Shown here one piece after another: positions 1 to 8,690 of a stretch of DNA of 38,373 nt. The stretch lies in NCBI GenBank assembly GCA_051000755.1, contig JBPCNZ010000071.1, positions 1-38,373 of the forward strand, written 5' to 3'. The DNA is from JALZAH01 sp051000755 (lineage in GTDB: Bacteria; Actinomycetota; Acidimicrobiia; Acidimicrobiales; Palsa-688). The translations under genes were made by a program, and so were the position numbers. The notes under the pieces are model-generated. The model was not told the DNA's origin. It made no database searches and saw nothing but the letters and a program-made list of their open reading frames with translations. The stretch's first letter is position 1, and the number at the start of each line of letters is the position of its first letter.

Positions 1-1
1 G

Positions 2-1591
2 CGGGGGCTGACCTCCAAGCTCGACTACCTCCAGTGGCTCGGCGTCGACTGCGTCTGGCTGCTGCCGATCTACGAGTCACCCTTGCGTGACGGCGGTTAC
101 GACATCAGCGACTTCGTTAAGGTCTTGCCCGAGTTCGGTGACCTGGGCGACTTCGTCGAGCTCGTCGACGAGGCGCACAAGCGCGGGCTGCGCATCATCG
201 CCGACCTGGTCATGAACCACTCCAGCGACCAGCACCCGTGGTTCCAGGCCTCCCGCGCCGACAGGGACGGCCCCTTCGGCGACTTCTACGTCTGGTCCGA
301 CACCGACGAGCCCTACGCCGAGGCGCGGATCATCTTCGTCGACACCGAGTCCTCCAACTGGACCTGGGACCCGGTGCGCAAGCAGTACTTCTGGCACCGC
401 TTCTTCAGCCACCAGCCGGACCTGAACTACGACAACCCCAAGGTCCAGACCGAGATGATCGAGGTCCTGAAGTTCTGGCTCGACATGGGGATCGACGGCT
501 TCCGCCTGGACGCCGTGCCCTACCTGTTCGAGCGCGAGGGCACCAACGGCGAGAACCTCCCCGAGACTCATGAGTACCTTCGCCGGGTACGCAAGGAGGT
601 GGACGACCTCTACCCGGGAAGGGTTCTCCTGGCCGAGGCCAACCAGTGGCCCGAGGACGTGGTGGAGTACTTCGGCACCGGCGACGAGTGCCACATGTGC
701 TTCCACTTCCCGCTGATGCCCCGGATGTTCATGGCCGTGCGCCGTGAGCAGCGTCACCCCATCACCGAGATCCTGGCCCGCACCCCCGGCATCCCCCCCG
801 GCAGCCAGTGGGGGATCTTCTTGCGCAACCACGACGAGCTGACCCTCGAGATGGTCACCGACGAGGAGCGCGACTACATGTGGGCGGAGTACGCCAAGGA
901 CCCGAGGATGAAGCGGAACATCGGGATCGGCCGACGGTTGATGCCCCTGGTGGAGAACAACCGGGACATGGCCGAGCTCCTCCACGCCATGCTGTTCAGC
1001 TTCCCCGGTTCCCCGGTGCTCTACTACGGCGACGAGATCGGGATGGGCGACAACATCTACCTCGGTGACCGGGACGGGGTGCGCACGCCGATGCAGTGGT
1101 CACCGGACCGCAACGCCGGCTTCAGCCGGTCCGACTTCGCCCAGCTGTACCTGCCGCCGCTGATGGACCCCGTCTACGGCTATCAGGCGGTCAACGTCGA
1201 GGCCCAGATGCGCAACACCAGCTCCCAGCTCCACTGGATGAAGCGCATGCTCGAGGTCCGCAGGTCCCATGCCGTGTTCGGGGTGGGCAGCTTCGAGGTG
1301 GTCTCCACCGACAACCCGTCGGTGCTGGCCTACGTGCGGGCCCTGCCCGAGGAGATCCCCGACCGCGATGCCACCGACGCCCGGGGCCTGATCCGCTCCA
1401 CCGGGACGGTGCTGTGCGTGTGCAACCTGTCCCGCTTCGCCCAGCCCGCCGAGCTGCCCCTGCAGCGATGGGAGGGCATGGTCCCCGTCGAGCTGCTCGG
1501 CCGGGTGACGTTCCCGCGCGTCGGCGAGCTGCCCTACTTCGTGACGCTCTCCCCGTACGGCTTCTACTGGTTCGAGCTCACGGAACCATGA
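2..1591 (+). CDS. treS: Trehalose synthase / maltose alpha-D-glucosyltransferase (5' truncated)
   Basis: Family GH13 enzyme that interconverts trehalose and maltose in the cytoplasm, feeding maltose to the downstream maltokinase. The reading frame is open from base 2, so the gene begins before the window; about 60-70 N-terminal residues are judged missing compared with the usual 570-600. In the visible 529 residues the catalytic set is intact: nucleophile Asp in GFRLDAVPYLF (visible residue 170), acid/base Glu in LLAEANQW (212) and transition-state Asp in RNHDE (278). The C-terminal beta domain ends at PYGFYWFEL. The maltokinase gene starts 25 bases after the stop and glgB follows, which supports TreS of the TreS-Mak-GlgE-GlgB pathway rather than a plain alpha-amylase. 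The missing N-terminus is the only defect and is caused by the window edge. Confidence 0.95.
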   Translation, partial: RGLTSKLDYLQWLGVDCVWLLPIYESPLRDGGYDISDFVKVLPEFGDLGDFVELVDEAHKRGLRIIADLVMNHSSDQHPWFQASRADRDGPFGDFYVWSDTDEPYAEARIIFVDTESSNWTWDPVRKQYFWHRFFSHQPDLNYDNPKVQTEMIEVLKFWLDMGIDGFRLDAVPYLFEREGTNGENLPETHEYLRRVRKEVDDLYPGRVLLAEANQWPEDVVEYFGTGDECHMCFHFPLMPRMFMAVRREQRHPITEILARTPGIPPGSQWGIFLRNHDELTLEMVTDEERDYMWAEYAKDPRMKRNIGIGRRLMPLVENNRDMAELLHAMLFSFPGSPVLYYGDEIGMGDNIYLGDRDGVRTPMQWSPDRNAGFSRSDFAQLYLPPLMDPVYGYQAVNVEAQMRNTSSQLHWMKRMLEVRRSHAVFGVGSFEVVSTDNPSVLAYVRALPEEIPDRDATDARGLIRSTGTVLCVCNLSRFAQPAELPLQRWEGMVPVELLGRVTFPRVGELPYFVTLSPYGFYWFELTEP

Positions 1592-1616
1592 GACCTTCAG
1601 GCCATGAGGGAGATCG

Positions 1617-3026
1617 ATGACTGAGCCCACCGCCCTGCCCGCCGGCGTCGAGGAGCTCCTCGGCCCCTATCTGGGCCGCCAGCGCTGGTACGCAGGTCGC
1701 GCCGATCCTCCGGCGGAGGCCGTCGCCCCTGTGACCGTGCGGGTGTTGTGGACCTCACCCGACGAGACCCACACCCTGTGGTCGCTGGTCGTGGAGGCGG
1801 AGGGGGCGCGCTACCAGGTGCTCCTTGGTGAACGTCCCGGCGGGCAGATGGCGGACTTCCTCTCCGGGCGCGACGACGCCCTGCTCGGGGCGGTCGGTTC
1901 CCGCTACTTCTACGATGCCACCGTCGATCCGGAGATGGCGTTGCGCCTCCTCGAGGTGGTGACGGGCGGCAACGAGACGGCCGAACGGGTCCGACCCGTC
2001 AGCGTCGAGCAGTCCAACACGTCCCTGGTCTACGACGACCGCATCATCGTGAAGGTGTTCCGGCGCCTGGCCGAGGGACCCAACCCCGACGTGGTGGTGA
2101 CCACCGCCCTGGCCCAGGCCGGCTTCGAGCACGTGGCCGCCCCCCTGGCGTCGTGGCGGGTGGACGACACCGATCTGGCGTTCGCCCAGGCCTTCCTGGC
2201 CGGCGGTTCCGAGGGATGGGCTCTGGCGCTCACATCGCTGCGGGACTTCTACAACGGGGAGACCGACGACCCCGCCGATGCGGGCGGCGATTTCGCCGGG
2301 GAGGCGTCCCGGTTGGGGGCGATGACGGCCCGCATGCACCTGGCCATGGCCGACGCGTTCGGGGTCGAGGCGGACCGACTGGGCAACGGGGCCTACGCCG
2401 CGCTGATCGACGATGTGGCCCGCCGCCTCGACGCCGTGGTCCCGACCTTGGGCAATGACCTCGCCGGTGCCGCCTCCACCCTCATCGAGCGGCTTCGGGC
2501 CGTCACCGCCCCCGGCCCGGCCCTGCGGGTCCACGGCGACTACCACCTCGGTCAGGTGATGCGGACCGACACCGGCTGGTACGTCCTCGACTTCGAGGGG
2601 GAACCGGCCCGCCCGGTGGCCGAGCGGACGATGCCGGCATCGTCGGTCAAAGACGTCACCGGGATGCTGCGTTCGTTCCATTACGCGTCGCGCTTCGCCA
2701 TCCGCCAACACGGTGGCGTCGAGCGCCGGGACGTCGAGCAGCAGGATCTCGGCGTGCGGGCCCGGGCGTGGGAGGACCACAACCGCCAGGCGTTCACCGA
2801 CGGGTACCGCTCGATCGAGGGCGTCGACGCCCTGCTCCCGGTGGACGGCGAGGTGGTGCTGGCCGCCTACGAGTTGGACAAGGCCCTCTACGAGCTGGAC
2901 TACGAGCGGGCCTACCGTCCGGACTGGGTGGACATCCCCATCGAGGCCATCAGCCGCATCCTCACCGAGGTGAACCAGCCGCCGGACGCGGAGCCGGGGC
3001 TCGAGGGGGAGGACGGCCCGAGATAG
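1617..3026 (+). CDS. mak: Maltokinase
   Basis: ATP-dependent kinase that phosphorylates maltose to maltose-1-phosphate, the precursor used by GlgE. The 469-residue protein has the aminoglycoside-phosphotransferase-like fold: an N-terminal cap with LGRQRWYAGRA near residue 19, the catalytic loop VHGDYHLGQV around residue 304 and the metal-binding VLDFEGEP about 20 residues later. Length matches actinobacterial maltokinases (about 450). The ATG at 1617 is preceded by a GAGGGAG ribosome-binding site with a 4-base gap. It lies between treS and glgB in the same direction, so the three are probably co-transcribed. In many actinobacteria treS and mak are fused; here they are separate genes. glgE is not in the window and would be expected upstream. 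Confidence 0.93.
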   Translation: MTEPTALPAGVEELLGPYLGRQRWYAGRADPPAEAVAPVTVRVLWTSPDETHTLWSLVVEAEGARYQVLLGERPGGQMADFLSGRDDALLGAVGSRYFYDATVDPEMALRLLEVVTGGNETAERVRPVSVEQSNTSLVYDDRIIVKVFRRLAEGPNPDVVVTTALAQAGFEHVAAPLASWRVDDTDLAFAQAFLAGGSEGWALALTSLRDFYNGETDDPADAGGDFAGEASRLGAMTARMHLAMADAFGVEADRLGNGAYAALIDDVARRLDAVVPTLGNDLAGAASTLIERLRAVTAPGPALRVHGDYHLGQVMRTDTGWYVLDFEGEPARPVAERTMPASSVKDVTGMLRSFHYASRFAIRQHGGVERRDVEQQDLGVRARAWEDHNRQAFTDGYRSIEGVDALLPVDGEVVLAAYELDKALYELDYERAYRPDWVDIPIEAISRILTEVNQPPDAEPGLEGEDGPR

Positions 3027-3056
3027 GCCGGGCCGGCTCCTGGGTACAACAGAGCC

Positions 3057-5378
3057 ATGGTGCAACCAGGCAATGCTTCTGTCGCGCCCGTTGCCGAGGG
3101 GCGGGGGCGGTCCCGTCTGGATCCGGCCGACCTCGAGCTGATCATCTCCGGCTGCCACGGTGATCCCCACCGGGTGCTCGGCCGCCACGACGATGTGGTC
3201 CGGGCCTTCCGGCCCGACGCCACCGCCATGCGCCTGGTGGCGGTGGACGGGTCCGGCTCGCCCGGTCCGGTCACGTCGATGGACCAGATCCACCCGGCCG
3301 GCCTGTTCGAGGGGCCCATCGCCAAGGACACCGCCGGCTACCGCCTGGAGGCGGACTACGCCTCTTCGGGCGCCGAGCCGGCGGGGCCGACGACGTTCCC
3401 CTTTGACGACCCCTACCGTTCCTGGCCGACCCTCGGCGACCTCGATCTTCATCTCTTCGGTGAGGGCCGCCACCGCCGCCTGTGGGAGGTCCTCGGTGCC
3501 CATCAGCGCACCCACGACGGCATGGTCGGCACCTCCTTCGCCGTGTGGGCACCCAACGCCCGGGCTGTGCGAGTCGTTGGAGAATGGAACTTCTGGGACG
3601 GCCGGGTCCATCCCATGCGCTCGCTCGGGGCGTCGGGGGTGTGGGAGCTGTTCATCCCCGGTGTCGCCCCCGGAGCCCGCTACAAGTACGAGCTGGTGGC
3701 GGTCAACGGGGAGATCATCCTCAAGGCCGACCCCATGGCGAACGCCACCGAGGTCCCCCCGGCCACGGCCAGCGTGGTGGCCGCGCCCAGCGACCACCAG
3801 TGGGACGACCAGGACTGGATGACGGCTCGGGCCACGGGCGACCCCCTGGCCAAGCCCATGTCGGTCTACGAGGTCCACCTCGGGTCGTGGTTGCACACCT
3901 CCGACGGTCACGGCGGGGGCCGGTCCCTGACCTATCTGGAGCTGGCCGAGAAGCTGCCGGCCTATGTCGCCGACCTCGGTTTCACCCACGTCGAGCTCAT
4001 GCCGGTCGCCGAGCACCCCTTCGCCGGCTCCTGGGGCTACCAGGTCTCCGCCTACTACGCGCCCACGTCGCGCTGGGGCAGCCCCGACGACTTCCGGGTG
4101 CTGGTCGACGCCTGCCACCGCTACGGCCTCGGTGTGATCGTGGACTGGGTGCCGGCCCACTTCCCCCGTGACGCCTTCGCCCTGGCCCGCTTCGACGGGA
4201 CCGCCCTCTACGAGCACGAGGACCCGCGCAAGGGGACCCAGCCCGACTGGGGGACGCTGGTGTTCAACTTCGGGCGGCCCGAGGTGCGCAACTTCATGGT
4301 CGCCAACGCCCTGTACTGGATCGACCAGTTCCACATCGACGCCCTCCGCGTCGACGCCGTGGCCTCCATGCTCTACCTCGACTACTCCCGCAAGGAGGGC
4401 GAGTGGCTCCCCAACGAATTCGGGGGCCGGGAGAACCTGGAGGCGGTGACCTTCCTCAAGGAGGTCAACGAGGTCGTCTTCGGCCTTCACCCCGGGGCGA
4501 CGACCATCGCCGAGGAATCCACCGCCTGGCCGGGGGTGTCGCGCCCCACGTATCTGGGCGGGCTGGGCTTCGGGTGGAAGTGGAACATGGGCTGGATGCA
4601 CGACACCCTCGAGTACTTCAAGACCGACCCGCTGTTCCGCCGCTACCACCAGAACGAGCTGACCTTCGGCCTGGTCTACTCGTGGTCGGAGAACTTCGTC
4701 CTTCCCATCTCCCACGACGAGGTGGTGCACGGGAAGGGCTCGTTGCTGACCAAGATGCCCGGAGACCGCTGGCAACAGCTGGCCAACCTCCGCGCCTTCC
4801 TGGCCTGGATGTGGGCCCACCCGGGCAAGCAACTCCTGTTCATGGGGTCCGAGTTGGGACAGGAGCGGGAGTGGAACCACGACCGCGACCTCGACTGGTG
4901 GCTCCTGGAACAGGACGGCCATCGGGGCGTCCAGGGGTTGGTGGGCGACCTCAACCGGCTGTACAAGTCCCGCCCCGCCCTGTGGACCCAGGACGTCAAG
5001 GCGGAAGGGTTCGGGTGGATCGACGCGTCGGACACCGACAGCAGCGTGGCCTCGTTCCTGCGCATCGCCGCCCCCTCGTCAGCTTCGGGCGGTGGCCCCG
5101 ACGCCCCGACGTGGCCGTCGGCCAACGCGCCCGGCTCCGGTGACACGGTGGCCTGCATCGCCAACCTCACGCCCGTGCCTCACCACGGGTACCGGGTCGG
5201 GTTGCCGAGGGCGGGGGAGTGGGACGAGCTGCTCAACACCGACGCCTCCGAGTGGGGCGGCAGCGGTCTTGGCAACGGTGGGCGGGTGACCGCCACCAAC
5301 GGATCGTGGCACGGCCAGCCCGCGTCCGCGGAGCTGGTGCTGCCCCCTCTCGGCGTCCTGTGGTTGGCGCCCGCCTGA
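3057..5378 (+). CDS. glgB: 1,4-alpha-glucan branching enzyme
   Basis: GH13 branching enzyme that makes alpha-1,6 branches in glycogen or capsular alpha-glucan. At 773 residues it is the long GlgB type: an N-terminal domain of about 100 residues, a CBM48 module around 155-250 (FAVWAPNARAVRVVGEWN), the catalytic barrel, and a C-terminal beta domain. The conserved regions are present: DWVPAHFP (I), DALRVDAVASMLYLDY with the nucleophile Asp (II), TTIAEESTAWP with the acid/base Glu (III) and LPISHDEVVHGKGSL (IV). The ATG at 3057 follows mak by 30 bases; a TACAAC hexamer 6 bases before it could be a weak leaderless -10 box, but read-through from mak is equally likely. An insertion rich in Ser, Gly and Pro near residues 680-700 is probably a surface loop. 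Confidence 0.95.
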   Translation: MVQPGNASVAPVAEGRGRSRLDPADLELIISGCHGDPHRVLGRHDDVVRAFRPDATAMRLVAVDGSGSPGPVTSMDQIHPAGLFEGPIAKDTAGYRLEADYASSGAEPAGPTTFPFDDPYRSWPTLGDLDLHLFGEGRHRRLWEVLGAHQRTHDGMVGTSFAVWAPNARAVRVVGEWNFWDGRVHPMRSLGASGVWELFIPGVAPGARYKYELVAVNGEIILKADPMANATEVPPATASVVAAPSDHQWDDQDWMTARATGDPLAKPMSVYEVHLGSWLHTSDGHGGGRSLTYLELAEKLPAYVADLGFTHVELMPVAEHPFAGSWGYQVSAYYAPTSRWGSPDDFRVLVDACHRYGLGVIVDWVPAHFPRDAFALARFDGTALYEHEDPRKGTQPDWGTLVFNFGRPEVRNFMVANALYWIDQFHIDALRVDAVASMLYLDYSRKEGEWLPNEFGGRENLEAVTFLKEVNEVVFGLHPGATTIAEESTAWPGVSRPTYLGGLGFGWKWNMGWMHDTLEYFKTDPLFRRYHQNELTFGLVYSWSENFVLPISHDEVVHGKGSLLTKMPGDRWQQLANLRAFLAWMWAHPGKQLLFMGSELGQEREWNHDRDLDWWLLEQDGHRGVQGLVGDLNRLYKSRPALWTQDVKAEGFGWIDASDTDSSVASFLRIAAPSSASGGGPDAPTWPSANAPGSGDTVACIANLTPVPHHGYRVGLPRAGEWDELLNTDASEWGGSGLGNGGRVTATNGSWHGQPASAELVLPPLGVLWLAPA

Positions 5379-5391
5379 GCCGCCTGCCTCC

Positions 5392-5411
5392 AATCGCTGC
5401 TGACAGCGATT
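5392..5411. repeat. 20-bp inverted repeat after glgB
   Basis: Arms AATCGCTG (5392-5399) and CAGCGATT (5404-5411) form a perfect 8-bp stem with a 4-base loop. It starts 13 bases after the glgB stop codon and overlaps the predicted -35 box of the next gene. It could end the treS-mak-glgB transcript, although no U-tract follows, or be a repressor site for the L,D-transpeptidase promoter. Confidence 0.55.
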
Positions 5412-5428
5412 CGCCGATGTGGTACCTT
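5400..5428 (+). promoter_or_regulatory. Predicted promoter of the L,D-transpeptidase gene
   Basis: CTGACA (5400-5405), a 17-base spacer and TACCTT (5423-5428) match a housekeeping sigma -35/-10 pair. Transcription would start near 5435, giving an untranslated leader of about 80 bases that contains short hairpins, including CGCCT/AGGCG, which partly covers the ribosome-binding site. Confidence 0.5.
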
Positions 5429-5514
5429 CCTGCCGCCACCTCGGGTCCGGGCGGACGTGGCACGATAGGCGAGCCTGGGCGAGGGTCCCAGCGCCTACGT
5501 CCGGGAGGCGTACG

Positions 5515-6789
5515 GTGGGACAACATTCCAAGCGACAGACGGCCCGCTCCGGCTGGAGGCGTACGGCCGTCATCGGCGTGGCGGGGGCGGTCGCCATGGG
5601 AGGGGTCGTCGCCATCGGCCTGGCCGCCTCGCAGGGTGGCGACGCCGACCAGCACTCCGTTGCCGGACCGGTGGCCCACCTGGGCCCCGCCACCGCCGAC
5701 AGCTCCGCGGCGGTCAAGGATCTGATCGCCGCGGTCACCTTCAACCCAGCGGGCGGTGCCACCCAGGTGCCGCCCAACACCCCCGTCACCGTCCACACGA
5801 CCAAGGGCAAGCTCACCTTCGTCGGTCTCACCACCGGCTCCAACCCACCCCTCCCCGGGTCCTTGGGCTCGGACGGGCAGAGCTGGCAGGGCACCCAGGG
5901 CCTGGCCGGGTCCACGAGCTACCAGCTGGCGATCGAGGTGACCGGGACCTCGGGCGTCAAGGCTACGGTCGCCGAGACGTTCGCCACCATGGCCGTGCCG
6001 ACCACCATGCACGCCACCGTCGCCCCCGGCGACGGTGCGACGGTCGGAGTCGGGTCGCCGATCGTCGTCATGTTCAACCGCTCCGTGCCCACCGCCAACC
6101 AGGCCACGGTCCTGTCCCACCTCAGCGTGGCCGAGTCCCAGCCCGTGCCCGGCGGCTGGCACTGGTTCTCCGACCGGGAGCTGCACTTCCGGCCCCAGGC
6201 GTTCTGGCCCACCGGTGAACAGATCACCGCCACCACCAACCTCGACAGGTGGGATGCGGGCAACAACAACTGGGGCTCGGGCCAGTCCACCACCCACGTG
6301 AAGGTCGGTGACTCGCATGTGGCGGTGGCCAACCTGTCGGCCGAGACGATGACCGTGAGCAACAACGGCCAGACGGTCGCCACCTATGCCATCAGCGCCG
6401 GATCGTCGCGGTACCCGACCCAGGACGGGATCCACATCGCCATGGACAAGGAGCCGGTGGTGCACATGGTGTCATCGACGGTCGGCATCCCCTCCAAGGG
6501 ACCGGGCGGCTATGACGAGTTCGTCTACAACGACGTGCACATCAGTGACAGCGGGGAGTACGTCCATGACGCCCCCTGGTCCGAAGGCTCCCAGGGCCGT
6601 TCCAACGTCTCCCACGGCTGCATCAACCTCGGACCCAACGACTCGAAGACGTTCTACAACTTCAGCCAGGTCGGCGATGTGATCGAGGTCGTCGGCGGTA
6701 CCCGCCCGCCGGCCACCGGGGACCATGGTGTCATGGACTGGACCCTCGACTGGAGCCAGTGGACCCCTGGGACCGTCACCCAGGCCTGA
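5515..6789 (+). CDS. L,D-transpeptidase with Ig-like domains (YkuD family)
   Basis: Membrane-anchored, extracellular peptidoglycan cross-linking enzyme that forms 3-3 links. The GTG at 5515 is chosen because GGGAGG lies 6 bases upstream and the product then begins with a basic stretch and a hydrophobic anchor at residues 18-38. Two beta-sandwich (Ig-like) regions follow at roughly 60-160 and 165-260. The YkuD catalytic domain covers about 275-405 and carries the SHGCINL signature with the nucleophile Cys369 next to His367. The order anchor-Ig-Ig-YkuD matches mycobacterial LdtMt2-type enzymes. There is no lipobox, so it is probably a type II membrane protein. It stands alone between the glucan cluster and the convergent galT gene. 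Confidence 0.9.
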   Translation: MGQHSKRQTARSGWRRTAVIGVAGAVAMGGVVAIGLAASQGGDADQHSVAGPVAHLGPATADSSAAVKDLIAAVTFNPAGGATQVPPNTPVTVHTTKGKLTFVGLTTGSNPPLPGSLGSDGQSWQGTQGLAGSTSYQLAIEVTGTSGVKATVAETFATMAVPTTMHATVAPGDGATVGVGSPIVVMFNRSVPTANQATVLSHLSVAESQPVPGGWHWFSDRELHFRPQAFWPTGEQITATTNLDRWDAGNNNWGSGQSTTHVKVGDSHVAVANLSAETMTVSNNGQTVATYAISAGSSRYPTQDGIHIAMDKEPVVHMVSSTVGIPSKGPGGYDEFVYNDVHISDSGEYVHDAPWSEGSQGRSNVSHGCINLGPNDSKTFYNFSQVGDVIEVVGGTRPPATGDHGVMDWTLDWSQWTPGTVTQA

Positions 6790-6825
6790 GGACCTGCAGG
6801 CTGGCCCGTCCAGGAGGCTGCCTCG

Positions 6826-7812
6826 TCAGGCCAGGGCGCCGATCTCGGCTCGCAGCTCGGCGGCGGCCTGCTCCGGGGGGATGACGTTGATGAGCACCCC
6901 CGAGCCCAGCTCGAAGCCACCCGGGGTGGTGACCTTGGGCACGATGTGAGCGTGCCAGTGGTAGTCGCCGCTCAACCGGTACGGGGCAGAGTGGAACATG
7001 ATGTTGTAGGGCACCTCGCCCAAGCGGCTGCGCAACGCGGTCAGTGCTCTCTGGATGGAACTGCCCACACCGGCCAGGTCCTCCAGGCTGGCCCGGAACA
7101 GATGGGGGCCGTGGTGGCGGGGGATGATCAGCATCTCGTAGGGCGAACCGCTCCAGAACGGGGCCAGAGCCACCACCCGGTCGTCGGTGTGGACGACGCG
7201 GTGCTTGGCCTCCTCCTCGGCATCGACAGCGGCGCAGAGGAGGCAGTTGCCCTGGAAACGGGCGAAGCCGGCCATCTCGCTGGCGGTCTCGCCGGGCACG
7301 AACGGCATCGAGAGCAGCTGGCCGTGGGGGTGGTGGAGCGACGCTCCCGCCTCCCGGCCCCGATTGACGACCGCCTGGCTGTAGCGGAGACCGGGGATGG
7401 CGGCATGCTCGACCATGCGGTCGCGCAGGGCGGCCATCACCAGGCCGGCGTGGGCCTCGCTGAGGTCGGCCCAGCTGAGATCGTGATCGGGACTGAGGAT
7501 GAACACCTCGTGGATGCCGCTGGCCGGGGCCTGGGTGTACACCGGGCCCGGGTGGCTGACCACCATGGGCTCGTTCCCCTCGAACGCCGGATACTTGTTG
7601 GGCACGACCCGCACCTGCCACTGGCCGCTCGACCCGTAGCTCTCCAGAGCAGGCGGGGTGGCGTCCTCGTTGCCGGGGCAGAACGGGCAGGGCCGGGGCG
7701 GGCCACTCTCGACAGGCAGCACGCTGGTCAGGAACCCCGCCGGTCGCTCGGCGCGATCGCCCGAGATCACGACCCACCGGCCGGTGAGCGGATCCAGACG
7801 CAACTGACTCAT
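6826..7812 (-). CDS. galT: Galactose-1-phosphate uridylyltransferase
   Basis: Leloir-pathway enzyme that swaps UMP between UDP-glucose and galactose-1-phosphate. The 328-residue product begins MSQLRLDPLTGRWVV, the usual start of this family. Zinc ligands CPFC are at residues 42-45, a second CLLC pair lies in the middle, the active-site HHPHGQ has the nucleophile His163, and HWHAH is near the C-terminus. The frame stays open upstream of 7812 and a GTG at 7833 is an alternative start, but the family's N-terminus favours 7812; no clear Shine-Dalgarno site is visible for either. galK and galE are not in the window. A TACCTT hexamer about 60 bases upstream on this strand could be its -10 box. It converges on the L,D-transpeptidase gene with 36 bases between the stops. 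Confidence 0.92.
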   Translation of the reverse strand: MSQLRLDPLTGRWVVISGDRAERPAGFLTSVLPVESGPPRPCPFCPGNEDATPPALESYGSSGQWQVRVVPNKYPAFEGNEPMVVSHPGPVYTQAPASGIHEVFILSPDHDLSWADLSEAHAGLVMAALRDRMVEHAAIPGLRYSQAVVNRGREAGASLHHPHGQLLSMPFVPGETASEMAGFARFQGNCLLCAAVDAEEEAKHRVVHTDDRVVALAPFWSGSPYEMLIIPRHHGPHLFRASLEDLAGVGSSIQRALTALRSRLGEVPYNIMFHSAPYRLSGDYHWHAHIVPKVTTPGGFELGSGVLINVIPPEQAAAELRAEIGALA

Positions 7813-7959
7813 GATGCGGAGCCGAGTGAGCACCCGGCAGGAAACGACATCACCATCACCGTCGAAGGTAGCGCCGTGGGAGGTGCAATGGGGGACAGAT
7901 GGGGCGTGGGGTCGATTGGGGGACGTTTGTCCCAGGCGCCGCCGGGCAGCCGGGGGCAC

Positions 7960-7965
7960 TAAGGT
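7960..7965 (+). promoter_or_regulatory. -10 box, leaderless start of the DUF4129 gene
   Basis: TAAGGT ends 8 bases before the GTG at 7974, the spacing expected if transcription begins at or next to the start codon. No good ribosome-binding site is present, which supports a leaderless mRNA for the first gene of the MoxR cluster. Confidence 0.5.
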
Positions 7966-7973
7966 CAGCCGTC

Positions 7974-8690
7974 GTGCGCTCGGCGTGGGGCCAGCCGATC
8001 GAGCCTCGTGACCCGACACAGGTCAAGGGGGCGGCCCACGCCATCCTGGGCCAGCCCCAGTTCCGACCGCCGGGCCGGACCCTCCCCCAAAGGTTGGAAC
8101 ACTGGGTCGCCCAGCAGCTGTCGTCCCTCTTCGGCGGCGTCCACGGCGGGGGCCCGCAGCTCCCCCCCGTCGTCGTGGTGGTGATCCTGGTCGCCCTGCT
8201 CGTCATCGCCCTGGTCGTCATCGCCCGCCAGGGCGATTTCCGCCGGGGGTGGCGGCGGGCACGGAGGAGGTCGCCGGCGGTGATCGTCTCCGCCGACGAT
8301 CTGGGCCTCCCCGCCGACGCCTGGCTGGCCCGAGCCGTTGCGGCCGAGGCCGCCGGCGACGGGCGAGAGGGGGTCCGCTGCCGGTACCGCGCCCTCGTCG
8401 CCGTCCTCGTCTCCTGCGGAGCGGTGTCAGAGGAGATCGGGCGGACAGCAGGTGAGTACCGCGACCTGGTGGAGCGAAGCGTGCCGGAGGCGGCGGCGTC
8501 GTTTGGAGCGGCCACGGCCACCTTCGAGGAGGTCTGGTACGGGCAGGTCCCCGCCGGAGCCGAGCAGCGGGATGTCCTGATCGCCGCCGCCCCGACCGTC
8601 ACCGGCGCCGCCCGGCGCTATCGGCGACCGGGCGACACCAAAGCCGAGGTCGACGGGGCCGAGACCGTCGGTGTCGGATCCGACCGGTGA
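7974..8690 (+). CDS. DUF4129 domain membrane protein
   Basis: Single-pass membrane protein of 238 residues with a DUF4129 domain. The N-terminal 60 residues include an amphipathic segment (LEHWVAQQLSSLFGG), followed by a transmembrane helix (VVVVVILVALLVIALVVIA) at about residues 63-82 and a basic stop-transfer stretch. The cytoplasmic half, about 100-225, has the helical pattern typical of DUF4129 (RYRALVAVLV, TAGEYRDLV, FEEVWYG). The GTG at 7974 is chosen because a -10 box sits 8 bases upstream; an open extension back to 7899 looks non-coding. It is the first gene of a four-gene run with DUF4350, moxR and DUF58. The function of the domain is not established; in other actinobacteria it travels with this same gene set. 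Confidence 0.8.
   Translation: MRSAWGQPIEPRDPTQVKGAAHAILGQPQFRPPGRTLPQRLEHWVAQQLSSLFGGVHGGGPQLPPVVVVVILVALLVIALVVIARQGDFRRGWRRARRRSPAVIVSADDLGLPADAWLARAVAAEAAGDGREGVRCRYRALVAVLVSCGAVSEEIGRTAGEYRDLVERSVPEAAASFGAATATFEEVWYGQVPAGAEQRDVLIAAAPTVTGAARRYRRPGDTKAEVDGAETVGVGSDR

Noticed and set aside
1755..4922. Very long open frame (about 1,055 codons) on the minus strand across mak and glgB
   Set aside because: It lies antisense to two clearly recognised enzymes and its translation is a low-complexity run of Val, Gly, His and Arg. High GC removes stop codons from antisense frames throughout this window.
5429..5514. A c-di-AMP (ydaO-type) riboswitch in the leader of the L,D-transpeptidase gene
   Set aside because: Cell-wall genes in actinobacteria often carry one, but the leader is too short and lacks the conserved core sequences I would expect.
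6801..6834. CTGGCC/GGCCAG inverted repeat between the L,D-transpeptidase and galT genes
   Set aside because: Only a 6-bp stem with a 22-base loop and no U-tract, well within what chance gives at this GC content, so not called as a terminator.
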